Part shown: piece after piece, positions 1-8,435 of the stretch
Numbering within the stretch: the first letter of the stretch is position 1
Layout: every line of letters starts with the position of its first letter
Notes under the pieces: model-generated
Seen by the model: the letters and a program-made list of their open reading frames with translations, nothing else
Told to the model about the DNA's origin: nothing
The model's database searches: none
Assembly: GCA_946803715.1 (NCBI GenBank)
Contig: CAMPET010000257.1
Coordinates: 6,247 to 33,174 of the forward strand
Reading direction: 5' to 3'
Length of the DNA: 26,928 bases
DNA from: Beroe ovata
Lineage: Eukaryota; Ctenophora; Nuda; Beroida; Beroidae
Position numbers and translations under genes: made by a program

Positions 1-18
1 TTAGTGGGTCTGTGATTC

Positions 19-46
19 GGTGTGTGTGTGTGTGTGTGTGTGTATG
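19..46. repeat. (GT)n microsatellite
   Basis: Pure GT dinucleotide run upstream of the first exon, probably in an intron or 5' flank of the first gene. Confidence 0.9.
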
Positions 47-75
47 TGTCAGCAGTTGAGTACACTATTCTCAGA

Positions 76-1708
76 ATGGAAGAAGACGAAACGAAGAAAA
101 CTGTATACAAAGTGGAAAAAGTAGAAAAAGAGACAGAGTTAGAGGAGGAGACTGAAATGGTGAGTCGAACTCTGAAGATATACTGACCGTATTTTACTCA
201 CTGTATATCATCCCATCTGTAATCAACATGGTAACACTAGGAACCCGTCTGTGAAGGAGAAGAGGACAGTCCCCTGTACACGTACTGTCAGTATGTCCAG
301 CCCATAGTGTCAGACACTCTCTATCCCATACCGGGGGGCAGTCACATTGAGGACGAGATCAAACTGCGTGTTCAGAACCAGCCTTGTGTGCCTGGACAAG
401 GGTCAGTACACCCTGTATTATGTATATTGTATATTGTATATTGTATTATGTATATTGTATATTGTATTATGTATATTGTACAATAGTACATTTATACAAT
501 TTATAATGTATTGGTACAATTGGTATTGGTACAATGAATTGTGTTCCCAAACTGATTTTCCAGCAAGTCTCACGGTAGGTATGTGTGTGTAATAACATGT
601 GAATATACGGTCCACAGATACGGTATTGCCCTATCGGGTAGGAAACAGTCCATACTGTTTGTGTTCTACCCTCACGCTAGCACTGTGAGATGCTCGCACT
701 ACAACGGAACAAGACACCATCACAAATTTTACGGGGATTTCAAAGCAGCAAAGTTGAATCTTTTCCAGCTCACTATCAAGATAAAGAGGAACAGGTTAAA
801 TGACTAATTATGTCCCCTAGCAACACACTAAGTGACTAATTATGTCCCCTTGCAACACACTAAGTGACTTATTATGTCCCCTAGCAACACACTAAGTGAC
901 TTATTATGTACCCTAGCAACACACTAAGTGACTAATTATGTCCCCTAGCAACACACTAAGTCAGTGCCTCTGTCACACGTGACTTGTAACTCTGCGCAGG
1001 TTTGAGATATTCACTGACGGGCTGTGTATAAAAACTGTGCCCGCCTTCATGAACACAGTTGGGATAACATGTGCGCTGGTGACCGCAGAGGGGCCTCTAC
1101 CATTCGTCAACTTCCGTGTGCGACGTGAGTGCTCCACTATTTACTGTCTCACACGCTCTCACAGCACTTTTATCACTGTCAAATCACTGTCCAGTGTCTA
1201 GCCACACGGTGTACTGCCATGCTCACACAGTGTAATCTTACAACAGCTCACCACTACTTGACCTCATACCACACTGTTCAAACAACTTGCTCTGGTTCTA
1301 ACCTATCATAACGTGCTCTGGTTCTAACACAACGTGCTCTGGTTCCGACATAACGTGCTCTGGGTCTGACACAACGTGCTCTGACTCTCACCTATCACAA
1401 CGTGCTCTGGTTCCGACACAACGTGCTCTGACTCTGACACAACGTGCTCTGGTTCCGACACATCGTGCTCTGACTCTGACACAACGTGCTCTGACTCTGA
1501 CACAACGTGCTCTGACTCTGACACTTGCTCAGGTGTATCCCCCGGAGTCCCTGTACTCCCGTATCTAGTGAGGAGACGTCACCAGAGAGGAGTGCAGGTG
1601 ACAGTGACACGACACCCTGAACACGGCCTTGTCACCAAAATCAGCAAAGTGTCCGGAAATATCGAGGTTTTGGTCTTCTCAATCAGTGCTGAGTCGTGTA
1701 GAATTTGA
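76..1708 (+). CDS. Galectin-like beta-sandwich protein, five exons (tentative)
   Basis: I read exons at 76-159, 241-401, 618-794, 1000-1124 and 1533-1708, all GT-AG with matching phases, giving 240 residues. A 15-nt in-frame microexon at 564-578 is optional. The N-terminus is short and rich in Glu and Lys. The middle has the rhythm of a galectin carbohydrate-recognition domain: a strand ending ILFVFYPHA, a strand with FQLTIKIKRN, then FEIFTDG followed by a hydrophobic strand with VGIT. The canonical galectin sugar-binding residues (H-NPR, W, E-R) are not conserved, so sugar binding is doubtful. The first exon is preceded by a good acceptor (TTCTCAG at 69-75), so it could be internal, with the true start outside the window. 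The fold call is inferred from pattern only; another beta-sandwich family is possible. That this is a coding gene is more certain than its name. Confidence 0.5.
415..482. repeat. AT-rich tandem repeat in intron 2 of the first gene
   Basis: Repeats of a TGTATATTGTAT / TATTATG motif fill the 5' half of intron 402-617. The open frames across it on both strands are low-complexity artefacts. Confidence 0.85.
564..578 (+). other. Possible 15-nt in-frame microexon
   Basis: The sequence CAAGTCTCACGGTAG is preceded by a pyrimidine-rich acceptor (GATTTTCCAG) and followed by a strong donor (GTATGT). Including it adds five residues and keeps frame with exons 241-401 and 618-794. Both versions are open, so it may be alternative. 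Confidence 0.4.
802..961. repeat. 32-bp tandem repeat, five copies, intron 3
   Basis: Units starting GACTAATTATGTCCCCTAGC begin at 802, 834, 866, 898 and 930, exactly 32 bp apart, with few mismatches. They fill most of intron 795-999. Confidence 0.95.
1311..1525. repeat. 21-bp minisatellite, about ten copies, intron 4
   Basis: Units of the form AACGTGCTCTGRYTCYGACAC fill the 3' part of intron 1125-1532, right up to the acceptor. Because 21 is a multiple of 3, open frames of repeated SESEHVV type appear on the minus strand. I do not regard these as genes. Confidence 0.93.
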
Positions 1709-2158
1709 TATCAGAAATTGAACATGCTAACTTCAATCGTCGTGAAATAGGGAAAATGGCAGTCTCCTGAGTAACAACGTGTTTCAGCTTTTCGTGACAC
1801 ATCTCAAGGATTTGCTGACAACAGAATGTTCCACTCCACACGTTTTACTGAACAATATCACAAGACCTGATCAGACCGTGAAAACTGTGGTGTGGGTTGT
1901 GGGACACCATGCTACAAAAATAAAATCGTGGCTGAAGTGTATTGGGTTCTAAACAACTTGTCCCACTTTTGCATTGTTATTTATTTTGGTTACTTTTTAG
2001 AATTTTTATCCAATAACGAGCAAGACAATTCAATTTAAATTGTTCTATTTAGATCTGTTTTCCCCTACATTCTTACATATTATGAAATTAATAGTTATAA
2101 TAGCACATCGCATCGACACACGTCTCAATTCTCATTCCGTCACCAACACTAGGATAAC
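1709..2158. other. Intergenic: 3'UTR of first gene and UBR7 upstream region
   Basis: No convincing coding sequence. An AATAAA at 1919-1924 is a plausible poly(A) signal for the upstream gene. The stretch 1970-2110 is AT-rich and probably contains the UBR7 promoter or 5'UTR, but I see no defined promoter motif. Confidence 0.6.
1919..1924 (+). promoter_or_regulatory. Candidate poly(A) signal AATAAA
   Basis: Canonical hexamer 211 nt after the stop codon of the first gene and before UBR7, on the correct strand for both. Confidence 0.45.
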
Positions 2159-3403
2159 ATGGAATCAACGACAATTGACGAGTACATTGAGGATATTGAG
2201 CGGGTAGAGGCAGTCGTGGGGGAATCATCGGACACTCAGTGCAGCTACTCACTTGGCTACCTGCCAAGACAAGCCGTGTTCTGCTGTCTCGACTGTACAC
2301 CCCCCTCGTCGGGAATACTGGCCGGGTTCTGCTTTGCATGCAGCAGGGCCTGCCACAAGGGACATAACGTGGAGTGGATATACACTAAACGATATTTCAG
2401 ATGCGACTGTGGAACTATACCCCAGCTACTGTGTAATCTCAAGTCTGAGGGAGGCAGTGTTGTTAACACGGGCAGTGATGACACGGGCAGTGTTGTTAAC
2501 ACGGGTAACAAGTACAATCACAACTACAGGGGACTCTACTGCGAGTGTTCCCGACCATATCCTGATCCTGATTGTCCACAGTTGGACGAGGTAGAAGTGT
2601 TACAGTGCTGTGTCTGTGAGGACTGGTTTCATGCCACACATCTCAGCGGTGCTATTGTCCCTGAACACTATGAGGAAATGGCGTGTCATTTGTGTGTCAA
2701 GACACACCCATTTCTCACCGTATACGCCCTGCCAGCGGAGGGAAATGTCGTGTCAGACAATACTTCAAAATCGGACATCACAGAGAAAAGCGCTGAATCA
2801 AGTGTCACAGAGAAAACCTCGGAATCTAGCGTTACTGACAAAACTTCAGAGAGTATTGACAATGTCAGCACAGAATCGAGTGCTACAACTGATGAATCTG
2901 AAAATCAAGTGAAGGAAGACCCTGACAAAGAGTTGAAGAGAACAATAGAGTCCGATGAGAACAATTCGCCTAAACGGAAGCGGTCTAATGAGTGCAAATT
3001 ATTTGGATCTAGTTTCAGTGGAGATCAGACACGAGCTCTGTTTTTTGACGGAGAGTTCCGTGGCAGTATTTGCAAGTGTGAGGAGTGTATGGACATGTAC
3101 AGGAGTCGGGATCTAACATTCCTCACTGATGCGGAGGATACAATTTGCCGGTACGAGGAACGAGCGCAGGCAAAAAGAGCGGAGGGGGAGAGGGAATTGG
3201 AGAGTACACTCCAGAATCTCCCCCACCAGGCACAGTGTGAGGTTGCCAGGGCGATGGGGACACTCCGCAATACAATCGAAACACTTGCCAGGAAAATAGC
3301 GTCTGAGGGGAAGGAAGCAGTTGGTAGGGAGGAAATAAAGGAGGCTTTCAGAAACATGGCTTCAGAAACGAATGTAGATCCCAGTATATTTGATCATATT
3401 TGA
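2159..3403 (+). CDS. UBR7: UBR7, putative E3 ubiquitin ligase (UBR box + PHD finger)
   Basis: Intronless 414-residue protein, close to the length of human UBR7 (about 425). Residues 28-86 form a UBR box: cysteines and histidines spaced as in the family, ending YTKRYFRCDCGT, which is nearly the human motif. Residues 128-179 form a Cys/His-rich PHD finger with the CVCEDWFHATHL core. Family knowledge: UBR7 is a nuclear E3 linked to histone H2B ubiquitination. Between the domains is a small direct repeat (SVVNTG twice, residues 100-116). Residues 205-260 are a Ser/Thr/Glu-rich linker of imperfect 9-residue repeats (SSVTEKTSE type), then a basic patch (PKRKR, possible nuclear signal). The C-terminal part, starting LFGSSFSGDQTRALFFDGEF, matches the conserved UBR7 tail. 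The first ATG in frame is used. Vertebrate UBR7 genes have many introns, so the single exon is notable. Confidence 0.95.
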   Translation: MESTTIDEYIEDIERVEAVVGESSDTQCSYSLGYLPRQAVFCCLDCTPPSSGILAGFCFACSRACHKGHNVEWIYTKRYFRCDCGTIPQLLCNLKSEGGSVVNTGSDDTGSVVNTGNKYNHNYRGLYCECSRPYPDPDCPQLDEVEVLQCCVCEDWFHATHLSGAIVPEHYEEMACHLCVKTHPFLTVYALPAEGNVVSDNTSKSDITEKSAESSVTEKTSESSVTDKTSESIDNVSTESSATTDESENQVKEDPDKELKRTIESDENNSPKRKRSNECKLFGSSFSGDQTRALFFDGEFRGSICKCEECMDMYRSRDLTFLTDAEDTICRYEERAQAKRAEGERELESTLQNLPHQAQCEVARAMGTLRNTIETLARKIASEGKEAVGREEIKEAFRNMASETNVDPSIFDHI

Positions 3404-3597
3404 GATCAGATTGTTCACACTTCACATTTCTATATGCTATCTGGACTCCGGAGACTATCAGAAGACGATTGAAAAACGAGAACGTTTATCTAATTGTTTT
3501 TCATTCTTACTATGTTCTTTTTCAACAAACTGATATCAATTTAACTTATATCTAATTTTATTCCATTTTATTACCTCGTCTATAAATTCACTGTGAG
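3404..3597. other. Short UBR7-MPP8 intergenic spacer
   Basis: Only 194 nt separate the UBR7 stop from the MPP8 start. It is AT-rich, with no AATAAA and no other recognisable element. It must hold both the UBR7 3' end and the MPP8 5' region. Confidence 0.6.
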
Positions 3598-6500
3598 ATG
3601 CTTTCCATCACGGACCCCATGATTGAGTTGAAGATGGAAACAGCCGATGACATTGTCAATTTCAATAATAATGTTGCTAATAATGACTTATTAGCCATGG
3701 CAGAAGAAGCACCAGACAAGGTTGACGAGAATACACAAGGGGAAGGAGAAGAAGAGGAGGAGGAGGAATATGAAGTGGAGAAAATCGTTAGGTAATGTTG
3801 TTAGGGAGTGTGGTTAGGGAGCGTTCCTAGGGACTGTTACTAGGGAGGTCGCTAGGGTGTGTTGCTAGGGACTGTTGCTAGGGTGTGTTGTTAGGGAGTG
3901 TTCCTAGGGAGTGTTACTAGGGAGTGTTACGAGAGAGTGTGGTTAGAGAGTGTTGCTAGGGACTCTCGCTAGGGTGTGTTGCTACTTGCTAGGGACTGTT
4001 GCTAGGGTGTGTTGTTAGGGAGTGTTTTTAGAGAGTGTTGTCAGGGAATGTATTTAGGTAGAAGTCTTGGGTCACCACCAATTCAGCGCTATAAGCATTC
4101 CTAATTACACTGGAGATTTCTCTAATTAATTTCTCTAATTAATTTCCCATCTCATGAGGTTCAAACTTGAGCCGCGTGATATATGTTTGGTAACTAGTGG
4201 CACTATAACAGTATAACGCACTACGCTGGTAGCACAAGTTTCTCACTATCCAGCCACGCAATATTTAGTATTATCTTATTGTTTGTTTGTTTGTTGTCTC
4301 ACCACTCCCAACTCAGATCTAAGAAGACGAAGGGAGTCTCGTACTATCTCGTTCACTGGAAGGGGTACGGCAGTGAGGATGATACGTGGGAACCGGAGGA
4401 GAATTTGGTCGATTGTAAGGAGGCACTGGAGGAGTATAAGAAACTGGAGGCTGCTAAAGCTGACAAGAAGGAGGAAGGGAAGAAAGGCTCCCTGGCTGCA
4501 GGCCAGAAGAGACGCAGAGTCAATGATAACTTCAAGTCTAAGAATTTGATCAGCTCGGATGATGACTCTGATGGTTCAACTCCCAAGTCCCCACCCACCA
4601 AAAAACAGGTTGAGAAGAAAGGGGTCAGGCTGAAGGATGACGAACCAGGAGAGGAAAAGAAGGATAATAAAGTGGCGTCAAAACCCAAACCTGAACTGAA
4701 ACCCAAGGTGGATTCGAAACCCAAGGAAAACAAGAAGGTCTACAAGTTCATGTCAGATAACGAAGATGACATGGGTCTCAGCAACAGCAAGACTCCCAAA
4801 CCCGAGAAGAAGAAAATACCCAAAGTTGTGAAAAAGACGCCTCCCCGGAAATCGGAGGTTTTGGAGAATGCTGCCCGGTTTTTTGACCACGACACCTCCA
4901 CTGCAGAGAATGTAGAGGCGGTCAAAATGAAAAGAGAGAAGAAGAGGAAAAAGAGGGATCCAGACAATGGAATCATCTACCAGACTCCGGTTAGAGAGAT
5001 AACCACTAACACCCCCTCACTAACACCTCCTCACTAACACCTCCTCACTTACACCTCCTCACTAACACCTCATCACTAACACCTCCTCCCTCAGACTGTT
5101 CCTGACATTGTACCGGAGCAGGAGTTTGTGTCCTCCATCTCCCATTTGGAAGACCTCATCCTCCCATTTGGGGTGGATGTCAGAGTGCCGCAAGCTGACG
5201 GGGTCCACAGAGTCGTGCTCCCTATCCCACTGGAATTCGAGGACCCCTCAGGTAAACACTGATTGGTACTCTTGTCACATTGTCGCACTGTATTACCCAC
5301 CACTGCTCTATTATAGGTAGGATGAGAAAATGCTAGATAAATTACCGACAGAGTTACTGGCGATATTGGGATTCTACCTACACCCAGCAGATATTGTCTC
5401 TATTTCCGGGGTTTGTCAGCGACTCTATAATTGGTCACGGGACAGAGCACTATGGATGACGTCACTCACCCGCTATGCGCGGCTCGAACCTGGACACGTG
5501 GAAAATGTGGAGTTGCTACGTGACGTGACCGACCTGCCCAAATTCTATACACGTGTTATTGAGCGGTATAGTGAGTATTGCGGACTGTATAGGAACTGCA
5601 GAAACGACTCACTGCTGATTGTAAGTATGGACATGGCATTGCTGGGGATCAAGGGAGTGAGAGTGCCGTACAAGTTGACCGATAATGGTTGTATCGGGAA
5701 ATCACTATTGTTCATTGCACCAATCGATACAGAGGACTGCAGTGTCGATCAACATCAAGTGGAATACATGGATAACGACTACAATCAATCTATTGTCTCG
5801 ATACAGTTGGAAAATGATAGAATACGGTTAATTAACGATAATTCCATTGGCAGACGGATCAGATCATCTATATCTCGTTCCCCTCCCAATTTCAACTGGA
5901 TCAGATTCGATCGTGTTATGATGTGTCAATTTCCTGTGATTAAATCCGGATTTTTCGCGTGCAGGATTTTGGAACGTATCATGTTGCTACAGTCAGATGC
6001 CAAGGGTATATTCATATGTTCCCCAGACGCAGCCAGCGCTCATTTCAAAGTGTCGACTAACAAAGCATTAGATTATGGTGCAATGTTTCGCAGCCTCATG
6101 TTTAGTGATAATCCCAATGGGCGAATGTCACGTGACATGTTGGAAAGTATTTCATATGACAATGTGTTCTATGGAAAGAGCAGGCCAGAGGGGGTGGAGG
6201 ACTTGTCAGATCTGAGGGAAGAATTTGAGAGGAAGGGACTAGCTCCAGAAAGCGTGGGACTAAATGCGGACTACACGTGTCTTGCTGTGTACATGTGTAC
6301 ACACCTCACTGCTGATCTAAAGCAGGACGGAGTGTCAGCGTGTGTTGTAACGTCACATCACGAGTTGACAGTGCTCAGTAAAACATCCATTATTGTGGGA
6401 CATTATCATTTCACTAGGATATCTGATGTTGTAGTGAACGATTTCGAGATTGTTGAATAAGAACTAAACTTATGTGGAGTATCATGGTTTTAGATTGTGA

Positions 6501-7940
6501 TTGTAGTGCCTAGTTTATGTCTAACTGGAAAGTATAGGTGCGAATTAGAAGCTATACTACGATAGGTAATTGGAAACTATACCATCTAATGACTTGTTAT
6601 GTTGCACTTCTTATGAGACCCTAGGTTCACAACCATCCCCCGTCAGGAAAAATGAGTGGACTAGAAAACATCAATTGGACATTGGAAGTGTATTATGATG
6701 CCCTAGACCTGCTCATCAAGAGCAACTGTATCCTGGTAACTACTCGCTCCTGTTTTGACAATGAGTGTGTCACGTGCTATGTGACACGTGACACACGTGT
6801 TAAAATGTGCTACACACACAGGACGTGGAGACGTTGCTACAGAAACAGAAGCTGAGCATCAATCAGATGTACGGTGGAAAGACTTTGCTCTCGCTATCTG
6901 TGATACATGGGAAGCGGAGAATGACAGAGATGTTACTGAGATACAGCCCGGACATCAACCAGCGTCTCGAGAAGGTAACGTGGGGAGGGAAGGGAGGGAG
7001 TGAGAAATGAGGGAGGGCGAGTAGGGAGTGAGAAGTGAGTGGAGGGAGTGAGGGATAGGAGGGAGGGAGGGAGTGTGGGAGTGGGGGAGTGAGAAGTGAG
7101 TGGAGTGAGGGAGGGTAGGGAGTGGAGGGAGGGAGGGAGGGAGTGGATGACTGTGGAGAATAAAGTGGATTTTAGACTCATCTCCCTCAGGGAATGATAG
7201 CACTCCACATTGCCGCTGAACTAGGACACACTGAGATATGTGTTAGTTTAATCGAGGCTGGCTCTCACATAAACACTCGTGACGGTTTGTATGCATAGAG
7301 CGTTGTGCTTCCTGTAGCTTGTTTCCCGTCAACCCTGTGTTGTAACTGGTAATAATTACTCTCAGCAATCCTGGAAACTCCCCTGATGAAAGCTGCTGAA
7401 AAGGGGCACAGGTACACAGTGGAGATGCTGCTAGACTACGGATCCAACTTCTCCCTCGTTAACGCGTCGTGTAAAACAGCTGTGGACCTGGCTCGGGAAC
7501 ATCAGCACGAGTTTATAGCACAGAAAATACATCACCATGGTGAACAGATATGTGACTCCTTCATAAACATCCACAAGTCAGGGAGCTGCTTACTGAAGGA
7601 ACAACTGTTACCAGTTCACACTATATTCCCAGAGTTTAACTCCACTTTCACACTGTGTTTCTCTACAGATAGACAAATCGCATGCAAACTCATTATATCG
7701 AGACTCAGTATCAGGAAGGGTGATATTGGGAAATTGCTGGATCAGACTGCTATCAAATGTCAGTGGATGAATGAGATTCTATCGCTGGAATATCCTGGAT
7801 CAGTGGTTTTCCAGCCTAGGACTGGAATCAATACTCTAGTGCTCAATTTCAAGGATTATATCAAAAAATTTGGGATTGAGCCATTGTTGGTATCTGCATT
7901 TGAGGTGTTAGTAACTAATCGAGAACAACAGAAATCATAG
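3598..7940 (+). CDS. MPHOSPH8: MPHOSPH8 (MPP8)-like chromodomain-ankyrin protein, seven exons
   Basis: Exons 3598-3791, 4317-4989, 5095-5251, 6647-6735, 6822-6974, 7191-7284 and 7366-7940 join without a phase error to 644 residues. The chromodomain spans exons 1-2 (about residues 57-105), with HWKGYGSEDDTWEPEENL and cage residues Y58, W79 and Y82, so methyl-lysine binding is likely. The following CKEALEEYKK is the MPP8 version. A long Lys/Glu/Pro-rich disordered region follows, then three or more ankyrin repeats (GGKTLLSLSVIHGK, IALHIAAELGHTEICVSLIEAGS, TPLMKAAEKGHRYTVEMLL). The C-terminal domain (LLPVHTIFPEFNSTFTL onward) resembles the one after the ankyrins in human MPP8. Family knowledge: MPP8 reads H3K9 methylation in the HUSH silencing complex. 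Human MPP8 is longer (860 aa), mainly in the disordered part. Intron 5252-6646 contains an F-box gene. Confidence 0.85.
3800..4060. repeat. Degenerate minisatellite in MPP8 intron 1
   Basis: About fifteen irregular units built on GTGTTGCTAGGGACTGTT fill the first half of intron 3792-4316. They contain scattered TTAGGG but not in a telomeric register. Confidence 0.85.
5010..5090. repeat. 15-16-bp tandem repeat in MPP8 intron 2
   Basis: CCTCCTCACTAACA-type units fill intron 4990-5094. The repeat doubles as a pyrimidine-rich tract before the acceptor at 5094. Confidence 0.85.
5252..5316 (+). other. Candidate 65-nt alternative intron joining MPP8 to the F-box ORF
   Basis: Donor GTAAAC at 5252 and acceptor CTCTATTATAG ending at 5316. 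Using it gives MPP8 the ending G-R-M-R-K-C with stop TAG at 5334-5336. The alternative acceptor at 6646 gives full-length MPP8. Both are phase-compatible. Confidence 0.45.
5330..6460 (+). CDS. F-box protein, FBXO31-like, intronless, nested in MPP8 intron
   Basis: A 376-residue uninterrupted ORF. Residues 1-45 form an F-box (LPTELLAILGFYL..DIVSISGVCQRLYNW), which in this family binds SKP1 in an SCF ubiquitin ligase. Next comes a segment with FYTRVIERYSEYCGLYR, resembling the part of FBXO31 just after its F-box (FYTKVLHRY...GLW). The rest has no repeat type I recognise and would be the substrate-binding part. The substrate is unknown, and FBXO31 orthology is tentative. The gene lies on the same strand, wholly inside MPP8 intron 5252-6646. 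Its ATG (5330-5332) overlaps, in another frame, the stop of the possible short MPP8 isoform, so translation from a shared transcript is possible. No polyadenylation hexamer is obvious in the 186 nt before the next MPP8 exon. Confidence 0.8.
   Translation: MLDKLPTELLAILGFYLHPADIVSISGVCQRLYNWSRDRALWMTSLTRYARLEPGHVENVELLRDVTDLPKFYTRVIERYSEYCGLYRNCRNDSLLIVSMDMALLGIKGVRVPYKLTDNGCIGKSLLFIAPIDTEDCSVDQHQVEYMDNDYNQSIVSIQLENDRIRLINDNSIGRRIRSSISRSPPNFNWIRFDRVMMCQFPVIKSGFFACRILERIMLLQSDAKGIFICSPDAASAHFKVSTNKALDYGAMFRSLMFSDNPNGRMSRDMLESISYDNVFYGKSRPEGVEDLSDLREEFERKGLAPESVGLNADYTCLAVYMCTHLTADLKQDGVSACVVTSHHELTVLSKTSIIVGHYHFTRISDVVVNDFEIVE
6975..7145. repeat. G-rich purine tandem repeat in an MPP8 intron
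   Basis: GGGAGGGAGTGAGAAGTGAGTGG-type purine-only units fill most of intron 6975-7190. The plus strand is G-rich enough for quadruplex formation. Minus-strand Ser/Pro/Leu-rich open frames here are artefacts. Confidence 0.85.
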
Positions 7941-8435
7941 CGTGTCCTCTCACCCGGTATTCTTACCTCTGAGTTCAGTTTGTGTCAGGGGCTTCATTCT
8001 GTCGGGGTCTGTGTGTGATGGATCTATACCCTGTGTGTGGGGTAACCCCGTGTTGGTACAATGTATTGATTCATACTGACGGGTACAGTACAGTTATTGG
8101 AGTAGGAATCATTGTACATGCAACATGAATAGTCTCGTTAACATCAGAATCAGCAACAAGTACAAGTAAAATAAATAACTTGGTATCAAATGATGATAAG
8201 TAATGAATGATAAGTAATATCAATATTGAATGGTAAGAAACATCATCACATAATCATTCACAATGAACACGTTGAACAGTTAAACAATATTCTTTTTGAA
8301 AAATCTTCCAACTCTCTTCCTTATCGTATCTAACAGATTCAAAGTACTATTTTATTGAGGTTCCTGTGCTTTTGATCAATTGTATTCGTGTGAACGAGAT
8401 TTCCACTGTAAAATAAAACTGTTATCTCAGAAACA
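7941..8435. other. Intergenic: MPP8 3'UTR and NEIL1 upstream region
   Basis: No coding sequence seen. AATAAA at 8170-8175 is a candidate poly(A) signal for MPP8. The stretch 8100-8430 is AT-rich, with repeated TAATGAATGATAAGTAAT-like words around 8185-8235. Confidence 0.6.
8170..8175 (+). promoter_or_regulatory. Candidate poly(A) signal AATAAA for MPP8
   Basis: Canonical hexamer 230 nt after the MPP8 stop codon and before NEIL1. Confidence 0.4.

Noticed and set aside
1311-1610. Minus-strand open frames of repeated SESEHVV or SQSTLC type
   Set aside because: They are products of a 21-bp intronic minisatellite whose period is a multiple of three.
3800-4060. TTAGGG words suggesting an interstitial telomeric repeat
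   Set aside because: The words are embedded in an irregular unit of about 18-20 bp (GTGTTGCTAGGGACTGTT) with many CTAGGG variants, so this is an ordinary intronic minisatellite.
6933-7208. Minus-strand Ser/Pro/Leu-rich open frames
   Set aside because: Low-complexity translation of the purine-rich repeat in an MPP8 intron.
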